Shown: positions 8,970 through 16,813 of the stretch, piece after piece
How positions within the stretch are numbered: the first letter of the stretch is position 1
How the letters are laid out: each line of letters begins with the position of its first letter
Assembly (NCBI GenBank): GCA_965224815.1
Contig: CBDDAF010000003.1
Span: 1,240,001-1,304,000, forward strand
Reading direction: 5' to 3'
Origin: CAYPEL01 sp036479985
Lineage (GTDB): Bacteria > Pseudomonadota > Gammaproteobacteria > DSM-19610
DNA: 64,000 nt
Notes under the pieces: generated by a model
Database searches by the model: none
What the model saw: the letters and a program-made list of their open reading frames with translations, nothing else
What the model was told of the DNA's origin: nothing
Made by a program: the position numbers and the translations under genes

Positions 8970-10580
8970 ATGCATAATCAGCACAACTATGACATTCTCG
9001 TGATCGGCAGCGGGGCAGCCGGTCTCAGCCTGGCGCTCCGCCTGCCTAAACGGGCGCGTATTGCCGTCCTGGCCAAGGGCCCGATCAAGGAAGGCAACAC
9101 CTACTACGCACAAGGCGGGATCTCAGCGGTGCTGGGCCAGAATGATTCCATTGATTCTCATGTGGCAGACACCATGGATGCGGGCGCTGGCCTGTGTCGG
9201 CCGGAAGTGGTCAAGTTTACGGTTGAAAACGGACCGTCAGCCGTGCAATGGCTGGTCGATTTGGGCGTCCCCTTTACCCGCAAAGACAATAACCAGACCA
9301 GTGATTTCCACCTGACCCGGGAAGGTGGCCATCAACACAGGCGGGTCATTCACGCCGCTGATGCCACGGGTAAAGTACTGCAAACCAGTCTGATAGGCGC
9401 GGTTCGCAGTCAGGAAAATATTGATCTCTACGAACATCACATTGCCGTCGATCTGATTACCCAGCAAGGTGGTAACCGCTGTCTTGGCGCCTATGTGCTG
9501 GATCGGCAACACGGGCGCGTGGAAGTTTTTGCTGCGCGATTTGTAATATTAGCGACGGGTGGTGCCAGCAAGGTTTATCTCTATACCAGCAACCCGGACA
9601 CTTCGACTGGCGATGGCATTGCCATGGCCTGGCGTGCCGGCTGCCGGGTTGCCAACATGGAATTTAATCAGTTTCATCCGACCTGTCTGTACCATCCACA
9701 AGCCAAATCATTTTTGATCTCGGAAACTGTTCGTGGTGAAGGTGGACGCCTGTTGCTACCGAATGGGCGGCCCTTTATGCAACGTTTTGATTCACGCGGC
9801 GAACTGGCTCCGCGCGATGTCGTCGCACGGGCTATTGACCATGAAATGAAGCGCCGTGGTATCGATCATGTGCTGCTGGATATCAGCCATAAACCTGCCG
9901 CCTTTATTCACGAACATTTTCCAACCATTCAGAATCGTTGTCTGGAACTCGGCATTGATATGACCAAATCACCCATTCCGGTGGTGCCTGCTGCGCATTA
10001 CACTTGTGGTGGAGTGATGACCGACCTGAAGGGTCAGACCGATATCGCGGGTCTTTATACGATTGGTGAATCAGCCTGTACCGGACTGCATGGTGCTAAC
10101 CGGATGGCGAGCAATTCATTACTGGAATGCCTGGTGTTTGCAGCATCTGCAGCCGAGGACATTGAATCAAAACTGGACAGTGCCGCCACGCCTGGCCGGC
10201 TTCCGGAATGGGACGAATCACGGGTCACCGATTCTGATGAAGAAGTGGTGGTCAGCCATAACTGGGATGAGTTGCGGCATTTTATGTGGGACTACGTGGG
10301 GATAGTACGCACTAACAAACGCCTGGAACGTGCCTTGCGCCGCGTGGAATTACTCAAGCGGGAAATCCAGGAATACTATGGTAATTTCCGGGTCAACAAC
10401 GACCTGCTGGAATTGCGTAACCTGGTGCAAGTTGCCGAGCTGATTGTCCGCTCCGCTCAAATGCGTAAGGAAAGCCGTGGTTTGCATTACATATTGGATT
10501 ATCCAAAACTCGATAACAAACAACCGGCAAAAGATACCATTCTTGGGCCACAACAAAATATTTCCGAATCTGCTGCCTAG
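8970..10580 (+). CDS. nadB: L-aspartate oxidase
   Basis: FAD enzyme that oxidises L-aspartate to iminoaspartate, the first step of NAD synthesis with NadA. The 536-residue protein has the N-terminal dinucleotide-binding motif VIGSGAAGLSLAL (residues 10-22), the active-site region HTREGGHQHRR-like stretch near 115-123, the family block MEFNQFHPTCLYHP near 231, and GANRMASNSLLECLVF near 377, followed by the C-terminal helical domain. It is transcribed divergently from rpoE, as in many gammaproteobacteria. Fumarate reductase flavoproteins are related, but length and blocks fit NadB. Confidence 0.96.
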   Translation: MHNQHNYDILVIGSGAAGLSLALRLPKRARIAVLAKGPIKEGNTYYAQGGISAVLGQNDSIDSHVADTMDAGAGLCRPEVVKFTVENGPSAVQWLVDLGVPFTRKDNNQTSDFHLTREGGHQHRRVIHAADATGKVLQTSLIGAVRSQENIDLYEHHIAVDLITQQGGNRCLGAYVLDRQHGRVEVFAARFVILATGGASKVYLYTSNPDTSTGDGIAMAWRAGCRVANMEFNQFHPTCLYHPQAKSFLISETVRGEGGRLLLPNGRPFMQRFDSRGELAPRDVVARAIDHEMKRRGIDHVLLDISHKPAAFIHEHFPTIQNRCLELGIDMTKSPIPVVPAAHYTCGGVMTDLKGQTDIAGLYTIGESACTGLHGANRMASNSLLECLVFAASAAEDIESKLDSAATPGRLPEWDESRVTDSDEEVVVSHNWDELRHFMWDYVGIVRTNKRLERALRRVELLKREIQEYYGNFRVNNDLLELRNLVQVAELIVRSAQMRKESRGLHYILDYPKLDNKQPAKDTILGPQQNISESAA

Positions 10581-10588
10581 TCTACTTG

Positions 10589-10733
10589 AAGAAAACTCTC
10601 TGATTAATTAGCAAGAATCTGTAGGAGCGGCTTTAGCCGCGATGGACACCACAGCCCCATCGCGGCTAAAGCCGCTCCTACAGAATTTGTGCTGTTCACA
10701 ATGACAAGATGCACGACACTTCAGCGGTTCTTT
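10589..10733 (+). repeat. REP-centred MITE-like element, copy 2 (complete)
   Basis: The central hairpin (10618-10684) has TCTGTAGGAGCGGCTTTAGC arms. The left short arm reads CTCTCTGATTAATTAGCAAGA; the right long arm contains GTGCTGTTCACAATGACAAG and ends TTCAGCGGTTCTT, an imperfect inverted copy of the left end. The total is about 145 bp. Its right end runs into the stop codon of the acylphosphatase gene (10732-10734). It separates the convergent genes nadB and acyP. Confidence 0.85.
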
Positions 10734-11001
10734 AACTAGTTAAAAACTCTATAGTCGTATCAACAGTCACCGCCTCACATTCAACATGAGTGACCTTTGC
10801 CGCTGCCGGGCCCAACCATAGCCACTCTCGCAGCTCAGCAACAACGCCTTTCTCTCCACAAGCCAGCACTTCTACAGAACCATCAGCAAGATTTTTTGCA
10901 TAACCGGTTACGCCCAGTTTACTCGCTTCACGTTGGGTAGTACCTCGGAAGAAAACACCCTGTACACGACCGGTGACAATGCACCGATAACAAACCGTCA
11001 T
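10732..11001 (-). CDS. acyP: Acylphosphatase
   Basis: Small enzyme that hydrolyses acyl phosphates. The 89-residue protein has the signature GRVQGVFFRGTTQREA with the phosphate-binding Arg19, and GYAKNLADGSVEV with the catalytic Asn37, both intact. The start codon overlaps the stop of the upstream efflux-adaptor gene (ATGA), so it is probably the third gene of a hisC-adaptor-acyP operon. Physiological substrates of bacterial acylphosphatases are uncertain. Confidence 0.95.
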   Translation of the reverse strand: MTVCYRCIVTGRVQGVFFRGTTQREASKLGVTGYAKNLADGSVEVLACGEKGVVAELREWLWLGPAAAKVTHVECEAVTVDTTIEFLTS

Positions 11002-11762
11002 GGCAAATCGACTTGTGCGGGCATACCTGACCGCAACAAAACATCATTGGGCACAGAAAATTCAACACTCACCGGATAACGGATTTGCGGTTGATCAGTG
11101 ATTGGTTCCAAACCGATTTCTACTATACGGCCCTCGTAACTGCTGTTGCTCACGGCAACATTGACAGCATCTCCCGTTTTCAGAGAGTTGAGTTGGTTAG
11201 AATCGAGCTGAGTATTGGCCATCATGGTTCCGGATCGCGCCAGAATTATCATCGGTGTTATCTGGTAGCGATTGGTCACTGTTTGTCCAGCTTGCACTCG
11301 AACATCAATCACCAGTCCGTCAAAAGGAGCTTGTATATCGCTGTATTCCAGACGCTGTTGTGACAACGCCAGTTTTGATTTTGCCTGCCGGTAGATTGAT
11401 AACGCCGTTGCGTAATCGATTTCCGCCTGTTTTATTTCATGATCAGACAAAAGTGTTTGATCGTACAAGTCCTGGCTACGTTGTTTTTCACGGCGCACTT
11501 CGTCTAGTGATACTAGACTCTGGGCAACAGCCGCTTGTGCAGCGTCACGCTCAGCTTTTAGCGGCCCACTATCAAGTTGAATTAGAATGGCCCCTGCCGT
11601 CACGCGATCACCTGCTTTAACATTCACTTGGGAAACGATGCCGGATAATGGCGTACTGAGTTCAATACGATTAACAAATGCCAGCGTGGCTTTTACTGTC
11701 GTTCCAGCCACTAGCGGAAACGATATAATCGCACAACAAAGACAGAAAAAGAGTCTGATCAT
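10998..11762 (-). CDS. Efflux RND/HlyD-type periplasmic adaptor subunit, orphan
   Basis: A 254-residue membrane-fusion-type protein. It has a signal peptide (residues 1-19), a biotinyl-lipoyl-like half motif LSGIVSQVNVKAGDRVTAGA at about 38-57, a short coiled-coil hairpin (about 65-130), the second lipoyl half (DIQAPFDGLVIDVRVQAGQTV) and a beta-barrel domain. It is shorter than classical RND adaptors such as AcrA (about 390). No inner-membrane pump or outer-membrane channel gene is adjacent. It lies 4 bases after hisC and overlaps acyP. Its transport partner is unknown. Confidence 0.85.
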   Translation of the reverse strand: MIRLFFCLCCAIISFPLVAGTTVKATLAFVNRIELSTPLSGIVSQVNVKAGDRVTAGAILIQLDSGPLKAERDAAQAAVAQSLVSLDEVRREKQRSQDLYDQTLLSDHEIKQAEIDYATALSIYRQAKSKLALSQQRLEYSDIQAPFDGLVIDVRVQAGQTVTNRYQITPMIILARSGTMMANTQLDSNQLNSLKTGDAVNVAVSNSSYEGRIVEIGLEPITDQPQIRYPVSVEFSVPNDVLLRSGMPAQVDLP

Positions 11763-11766
11763 GAAG

Positions 11767-12855
11767 CTAGCCTTCTAGAGTCTGAGACAGCGCATCCAGA
11801 AAAAATTTATTTTCCTGCGCAGTACCCACTGTGACACGTAAACAGTCTTCGAGTTGCCCTCCGACCGGAGAAAGATTTTTTATTAACACCCCTTTCTCCC
11901 GCAGATGGTTAAAAATATTTGTCGCCTGTCCGGCCGGTGTACGAAACAAGATAAAATTTGCTTCGCTGGGATAGACACTGAGAACATCCAGAGCTACTAA
12001 CTGCTCCGTAAGCCAGCTACGGTCAGTGCGTATCTGCTTTGCCTGTTGCAACAGCATATCCACATGCTGCAGAGCAAACAGACCGCTCGCCTGCGTCAAG
12101 GAATTAATATTGTAGGGTAACCGGGTTTTGTTAATTTCATTCAACCAGTCAGGCGGCCCGGCAAGCAAGCCCAGTCGCAAACCAGCCAGACCCATTTTAG
12201 ATACTGTGCGGAGCACCAATAAATTATCAAACTCACCCAACCGCTGCATGAAACTGGCATCCGTAAACGGTGCATAAGCTTCATCAATCACCACCAGGCC
12301 AGGTGATTTCTCAATTATTTTCACAATCGTCTGTGCGTCGAACAAGTTGCCGGTTGGGTTATTCGGATAGGCCAGAAAAACCAGTACCGGTTGCTGCTCA
12401 TCAATCGCTTGCAACAGGGTTTGCGGGTCAATCGAGAAATCATCTTGCAACGGCACACCTACGTAACGCATACCCGCCACTTCAGCAATTAACCGGTACA
12501 TCACAAAAGTCGGTTCCGGCGCCAACACCACTCGATCGGGTTGCGCTACAGCCAATGCCAGCATCTGGATTAATTCATCCGAGCCATTACCCAGCAACAG
12601 CGACATGCTGTCAGGTACCTGCATGGATTTACGCAGTGCATTCGTTAATTCAGTCGCCGAAGGATCAGGATAGCGATTTATTTCAACGTCACTTAACGAT
12701 GCCAGCCATTGTTTTTTTAATGCTTCTGGCCAGTGGTAAGGGTTCTCCATGGCGTCCAGCTTTACACATTTGCCTGGATCGGGAACGTGATAGGCCGAAA
12801 GAGCTCGCACTTCTGGTCTGATTAATTGTTTGGGAGATTTTGAGTTGGCTGTCAC
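11767..12855 (-). CDS. hisC: Histidinol-phosphate aminotransferase
   Basis: PLP enzyme that transaminates imidazole-acetol phosphate in histidine synthesis. At 362 residues it is a normal fold-type I aminotransferase. It shows the HisC N-terminus (LDAMENPYHWP), GNGSDELIQML, YPNNPTGN, the PLP-pyridine Asp191 in VIDEAYAPF, and the Schiff-base Lys220 in TVSKMGLAGLRLGL. It lies downstream of hisG and hisD, separated by a REP-type element, and is followed 4 bases later by the efflux adaptor. Confidence 0.95.
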   Translation of the reverse strand: MTANSKSPKQLIRPEVRALSAYHVPDPGKCVKLDAMENPYHWPEALKKQWLASLSDVEINRYPDPSATELTNALRKSMQVPDSMSLLLGNGSDELIQMLALAVAQPDRVVLAPEPTFVMYRLIAEVAGMRYVGVPLQDDFSIDPQTLLQAIDEQQPVLVFLAYPNNPTGNLFDAQTIVKIIEKSPGLVVIDEAYAPFTDASFMQRLGEFDNLLVLRTVSKMGLAGLRLGLLAGPPDWLNEINKTRLPYNINSLTQASGLFALQHVDMLLQQAKQIRTDRSWLTEQLVALDVLSVYPSEANFILFRTPAGQATNIFNHLREKGVLIKNLSPVGGQLEDCLRVTVGTAQENKFFLDALSQTLEG

Positions 12856-12866
12856 TTTGCTTAACC

Positions 12867-13012
12867 GGGAAACCTAATGATGTATCACGCTTCTTTTCAT
12901 TATGAACAGTTCAAATTCAGTAGGAGCGGCTTCAGCCGCGATGGGGCGCAGCGCGCGTTCATCGCGGCTGAAGCCGCTCCTACAGGTTCTCGCTAATTAA
13001 TCAGAGACTCCC
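12867..13012 (-). repeat. REP-centred MITE-like element, copy 3 (complete)
   Basis: The hairpin is at 12920-12983 (GTAGGAGCGGCTTCAGCCGC and complement). The right side is the short arm TTCTCGCTAATTAATCAGAG ending ACTCCC. The left side is the long arm with CATTATGAACAGTTCAAATT, homologous to the right arm of copy 2, so the element is inverted relative to copy 2. It spans most of the hisD-hisC gap and begins 12 bases upstream of the hisC start codon. Confidence 0.85.
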
Positions 13013-13052
13013 TAAGGAAATACACAAAAATAATTAACAAGTTACTACTATA

Positions 13053-13076
13053 CCCCTTCCCCCTGAGGAAGAGGGG
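13053..13076. repeat. GC-rich hairpin downstream of hisD
   Basis: CCCCTTCCCCCTGAGGAAGAGGGG forms an imperfect stem 16 bases beyond the hisD stop. There is no clear T-run, so whether it terminates transcription is uncertain. The CCCTGAGG heart recurs at 55.79 kb in a similar hairpin. Confidence 0.4.
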
Positions 13077-13091
13077 ACAGTTATTTTATCG

Positions 13092-14393
13092 CTATTTAGT
13101 TACCCGATACTCAGCCGACCGCGCATGCGCAGTAAATCCTTCACCACGCGCTAACACTGAGGCGGTTTTTCCCAAATCGGATGCGCCCTGTGCCGAGCAA
13201 TTAATCAGACTCGACCGCTTCTGAAAATCGTACACACCCAATGGTGACGAAAACCGTGCGGTGCGCGATGTGGGCAACACATGGTTAGGCCCCGCGCAGT
13301 AGTCACCCAAAGCTTCGGCAGTATAACGGCCCATAAAAATAGCACCGGCATGACGAATACGTCCGGCAACAAGTTCGGGTTCTTCTACAGACAATTCCAG
13401 GTGCTCTGGCGCAATATGATTGGCAATAGCAATCGCATCATCCATATCCTTTGCCTGTATTAATGCCCCACGGCTGTCCAGCGATTGTCGCACAATTTCG
13501 GCACGCTCCATTTCTGGCAACAAGCGATTAATACTTTCAGACACCTTATCCAGAAAGCTGCTATCCGTACTGATCAAAATCGCTTGCGCATCTTCGTCGT
13601 GTTCGGCCTGGGAAAACAGATCCATAGCAATCCAGTCGGGATCAGTATGGCCATCACAGATCACCAGAATTTCAGACGGCCCGGCAATCATGTCGATACC
13701 AACTGCACCAAACACCATGCCTTTCGCAGTGGCTACATAGATATTTCCAGGGCCCACAATCTTATCAACCTGAGGGATAGTTTCAGTGCCATAAGCCAAT
13801 GCAGCGATAGCTTGTGCGCCACCGATGGAAAAAACCCTGTCCACACCGGCAATAGCGGCAGCGGCAAACACCATATCGTTAATCACACCGTCAGGAGTAG
13901 GCACTACCATGATCAGTTCAGAGACACCGGCAACACTCGCCGGAATGGCATTCATCAATACTGAGGATGGATAGGCCGCCTTGCCACCCGGCACGTATAA
14001 GCCCACACGTTCGAGTGCTGTTACTTGCTGACCCAGCACCGTGCCATCAGTTTCGGTATAGGACCAGGATTCCAGCTTCTGATGTCCAGCATAGGCACGT
14101 ATCCTGTCTGCCGCTTTTTCCAACGCAACGCGCTGATCTTTTTTTATGCTGTCCAGTGACTGTTGCAGTTGTTTTTGAGGAACCTCAAGATCCCGCATGG
14201 TTTGAGCATTTAACCGGTCAAACTGGTTGCTGTACTCGATTAATGCCGCATCACCACGCTTGCGAATAGCTGCGATAATCTCACGCACCGTATTTTCCAC
14301 AACCTGATCGGAAATCTGCTCCCAGGCCAGTAACTGGTCAAGCTGCGCATTAAAATTTTCATCGGCGCTATTGAGACGTCTAAGCGAAACCAT
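13092..14393 (-). CDS. hisD: Histidinol dehydrogenase
   Basis: Zinc enzyme that oxidises L-histidinol to histidine in two NAD-dependent steps, ending the pathway. The 433-residue protein has the family blocks VPGGKAAYPSSVLMN, VDKIVGPGNIYVATAK, IAGPSEILVI and the catalytic/zinc stretch SQAEHDEDAQAIL; further on IAPEHLEL and GPNHVLPTSRTARF are intact. Its ATG follows the hisG stop with no base between, so hisG-hisD are one transcription unit. Confidence 0.97.
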   Translation of the reverse strand: MVSLRRLNSADENFNAQLDQLLAWEQISDQVVENTVREIIAAIRKRGDAALIEYSNQFDRLNAQTMRDLEVPQKQLQQSLDSIKKDQRVALEKAADRIRAYAGHQKLESWSYTETDGTVLGQQVTALERVGLYVPGGKAAYPSSVLMNAIPASVAGVSELIMVVPTPDGVINDMVFAAAAIAGVDRVFSIGGAQAIAALAYGTETIPQVDKIVGPGNIYVATAKGMVFGAVGIDMIAGPSEILVICDGHTDPDWIAMDLFSQAEHDEDAQAILISTDSSFLDKVSESINRLLPEMERAEIVRQSLDSRGALIQAKDMDDAIAIANHIAPEHLELSVEEPELVAGRIRHAGAIFMGRYTAEALGDYCAGPNHVLPTSRTARFSSPLGVYDFQKRSSLINCSAQGASDLGKTASVLARGEGFTAHARSAEYRVTK

Positions 14394-15044
14394 TCAGGCA
14401 GCCTGCCCCTGTTGCTTTTGCACCGCATCAGAAACCTGTTCAATAAAACTCTTAATGCGCTGGTGTTTACGCTTCATGGAAGCCTTGTTAACGATTAACC
14501 GCGAACTGATATCAGCAATATGCTCAAGCGGTTTCAAACCATTGGCCTTCAGTGTATTACCCGTATCCACCACATCAACAATCAAATCCGCCAATCCTAC
14601 CAGCGGCGCTAACTCCATCGACCCATACAGCTTAATGATCTCTACCTGCTGCCCCTTGCTGGCGTAATAACGTCGCGTACTGTCAACATATTTGGTAGCA
14701 ATTTTTAACCGGCCAATGGGGGCAGTTTGTGTATCGCGGCCAGCAACCATTAAACGGCAACGCGCAATACACAAATCAAGCGGTTCATAGACACCCGCCC
14801 CACCGTGCTCCATTAATACATCTTTACCAGCAACACCCAAATCAGCAGCACCGTATTGAACATAAGTAGGCACATCAGAAGCGCGGATAATCACCAGCTT
14901 CACATCCGGCTGATTGGTATCCAGAATCAGCTTGCGGCTGGTTTCAGGATCGTCTATCGGTTCAATCCCGGCATGCGCCAGCAGGGGCAAGGTTTCCTTG
15001 AAAATACGCCCCTTGGACAACGCAATAGTTAATTGATCACTCAC
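14394..15044 (-). CDS. hisG: ATP phosphoribosyltransferase, short form
   Basis: First enzyme of histidine synthesis, joining ATP and PRPP. At 216 residues it is the short HisG form: the N-terminus LTIALSKGRIFKETLPLL, the middle block YGAADLGVAGKDVL and the PRPP site (VDVVDTGNTLKANGLKP) are present, but the C-terminal ACT-like regulatory domain of the long form is absent. Short HisG needs the HisZ partner for catalysis and feedback control in characterised species; no hisZ is in the window. It abuts hisD. Confidence 0.96.
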   Translation of the reverse strand: MSDQLTIALSKGRIFKETLPLLAHAGIEPIDDPETSRKLILDTNQPDVKLVIIRASDVPTYVQYGAADLGVAGKDVLMEHGGAGVYEPLDLCIARCRLMVAGRDTQTAPIGRLKIATKYVDSTRRYYASKGQQVEIIKLYGSMELAPLVGLADLIVDVVDTGNTLKANGLKPLEHIADISSRLIVNKASMKRKHQRIKSFIEQVSDAVQKQQGQAA

Positions 15045-15059
15045 AACATTACCTACCCG

Positions 15060-15305
15060 TTATTGAATTCGTTTTTGTTTTGACCATTGTTCCGGTGTGA
15101 ACGTATGCAATGCCAACGCATGAATTTCTTTTTGCATAAGCGTACCCAGCGCCGCATAAATCATCTGATGCTGCTGCACCATATTTTTCCCTTCAAACAC
15201 GTCACTAACGACCGTCGCGTCAAAGTGATCGCCCTCACCCTGGATGGTGACATCCGATCCACTGACCGCTTCCTCAATTAATTGCTTCAATTCGTCTGCT
15301 TGCAT
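15060..15305 (-). CDS. ibaG: BolA family protein IbaG
   Basis: An 81-residue BolA-fold protein. Members partner with monothiol glutaredoxins and Fe-S clusters. The sequence ALGTLMQKEIHALALHTFTPEQW is the conserved BolA C-terminal helix and strand. The position between the mla genes and hisG is the standard gammaproteobacterial context for ibaG, but murA, usually next, is missing here: hisG follows after 15 bases. Confidence 0.92.
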   Translation of the reverse strand: MQADELKQLIEEAVSGSDVTIQGEGDHFDATVVSDVFEGKNMVQQHQMIYAALGTLMQKEIHALALHTFTPEQWSKQKRIQ

Positions 15306-15363
15306 GATCCAGTATTACTCTTAATAGGTTTAATTCTGGTCAATAATACCGAAATACCAATGA

Positions 15364-15481
15364 GTACGTAAGCTACGCCCCCTGATTTTTCGTGGCCGTC
15401 GGCGGGAGGGATCCCGCCGCCGAGCGTACAGGGACGTATTTACAGCGGGCCACGAAAAATCAGGGGGCGTAGCTTACGTAC
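15364..15481. repeat. Bifurcated palindrome, copy A (34 bp perfect arms, 50 bp core)
   Basis: Left arm 15364-15397 and right arm 15448-15481 are exact reverse complements over 34 bases. The core 15398-15447 contains a 7 bp hairpin CGGCGGG/CCCGCCG with loop AGGGAT and then GAGCGTACAGGGACGTATTT, able to form a weak second hairpin with loop AGGGAC. Cores of the same type lie at 37.25 and 38.89 kb, whereas the arms are unrelated between copies. It lies downstream of the DUF4124 gene and upstream of ibaG. Confidence 0.93.
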
Positions 15482-15550
15482 GCCTTAACAACTGCAATAG
15501 ATATTATGAACAAAACAAAAAGTGCGACTTCCCTTCAAATTACACGGTAA

Positions 15551-15973
15551 TCAACGGCAATACGCCGAACGCTGCGCACGGTACTCGGCTTCCCGGGCAT
15601 GCAACCTGGAATACTGGTTGTATTTGTAGCCAGCACGCAGCTTGGCTCGCACCTTTTTCAAATTGTTACGCGCCTTTTCACAACGCAAAGTGCGTTTATC
15701 GACTTTATCATGAGCAGGAATGGCTTTGACTTCCTGAGATTTGGCTGACCTGGATTTTTTCGGCGAACCCGACGGAACAGGAATACTTTTAATAACATTC
15801 GGTTTAATCCTGGTCACTTCCACACCGGCTGAATTTTCCGGCATCGAGGCACGACTACTAAAATGGGTTTGACCTTGTGCATCGACCCATTTAAAGATTT
15901 TATCAGCGGATTGCGCTGCAAATGACACACATAAAAAGACAGGGAAACATAACTTGAAAAGCTTCAAACACAT
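15551..15973 (-). CDS. DUF4124 domain-containing secreted protein
   Basis: A 140-residue exported protein of unknown function. Signal peptide about 1-24 (MCLKLFKLCFPVFLCVSFAA), then the DUF4124 hallmark KIFKWVDAQGQTHFSSRA, which is an SH3-like or beta-rich repeat found in many proteobacterial periplasmic proteins. The C-terminal half is lysine/arginine-rich with a likely coiled stretch (about 95-140). I chose the ATG at 15973 because AAAGGAG lies 6 bases before it; a TTG two codons upstream is an alternative. It follows mlaB by 30 bases and may be co-transcribed with mla. Confidence 0.85.
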   Translation of the reverse strand: MCLKLFKLCFPVFLCVSFAAQSADKIFKWVDAQGQTHFSSRASMPENSAGVEVTRIKPNVIKSIPVPSGSPKKSRSAKSQEVKAIPAHDKVDKRTLRCEKARNNLKKVRAKLRAGYKYNQYSRLHAREAEYRAQRSAYCR

Positions 15974-16003
15974 CGGCAACTCCTTTGCCTGTTATATTGA
16001 ACT

Positions 16004-16321
16004 CTATACAGATTCAGTATTTAGCATCTCTTCCAAATCACTAACCCGTGCAATCTGCAACATTTGTTCAGGAATATTCAGCAAGCGAACCGGCTTTTCC
16101 TGTTGCCGGGCCTCACGTAACCAGGTAATTAATAATGCCAGACCCGCACTGTTGGAACGCTCAACATTAGCCAGATCAATTTCCCATACCGGGAGACTTG
16201 CCAATTGCGTACGGTACTGCGCCAAAAGTGCCGGAACAGTATCATAATCCAGCACACCCGTTATCTGGATTTGGCCAGATGGATCGATTACCAGACCGGC
16301 TTTGATATCCGCATCATTCAA
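16004..16321 (-). CDS. mlaB: STAS-domain protein MlaB
   Basis: Cytoplasmic STAS-domain subunit of the Mla phospholipid transporter, which stabilises the MlaF ATPase. The 105-residue sequence has a STAS fold with the conserved phosphorylatable site region VERSNSAGLALLITWL at about 50-65. It sits 6 bases after mlaD, directly where mlaC would normally intervene. Confidence 0.88.
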   Translation of the reverse strand: MNDADIKAGLVIDPSGQIQITGVLDYDTVPALLAQYRTQLASLPVWEIDLANVERSNSAGLALLITWLREARQQEKPVRLLNIPEQMLQIARVSDLEEMLNTESV

Positions 16322-16327
16322 AGCAAC

Positions 16328-16801
16328 TTACTCCCCGGACGGTTCGGATGCTTTGTTGAATAGAAACTTACTGATCAACTGCTCAATAATGACTGCCGAC
16401 TGGGTAATATCAATCTCAGACCCTTGCTGCAAATAGTCTTCTGCACCACCCGGCTCCAGCGCAATATATTGCTCACCGAGTAATCCGGCCGTATATACAC
16501 TGGCCGAGGTATCATCAGGAAACTGGTTATACTTGCCTTCGAGCTGCATAGTCACCACCGCCTGATAGCGCTCAGTATCGTAATCAATACCCGCAACCCG
16601 TCCAATGCGCACGCCCCCGACTTTTACTGGCGAACGCACTTTCAAGCCGCCAATATTTTCAAACCGGGCAACAACATTGTAACCATCACCCTGATTCAAC
16701 TGAGTCAGATTACTGACCTTCATAGCCAGCACAAGCAACGCCGCCAGGCCACCCGCAATAAACAGACCTACGGTAATTTCCAGTGTCTTGTTTTGTCTCA
16801 T
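16328..16801 (-). CDS. mlaD: Outer-membrane lipid asymmetry protein MlaD
   Basis: MCE-domain subunit of the Mla inner-membrane complex; it forms a hexameric ring that handles phospholipids in the periplasm. The 157-residue protein has one N-terminal membrane helix (TVGLFIAGGLAALLVLAMKV), then the MCE domain with FENIGGLKVRSPVKVGGVRIG at about 47-67 and the GLLGEQYIALEPGG region. The length is typical. The 12-base gap after mlaE supports one operon. Confidence 0.95.
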   Translation of the reverse strand: MRQNKTLEITVGLFIAGGLAALLVLAMKVSNLTQLNQGDGYNVVARFENIGGLKVRSPVKVGGVRIGRVAGIDYDTERYQAVVTMQLEGKYNQFPDDTSASVYTAGLLGEQYIALEPGGAEDYLQQGSEIDITQSAVIIEQLISKFLFNKASEPSGE

Positions 16802-16813
16802 CGTAATGAATCC

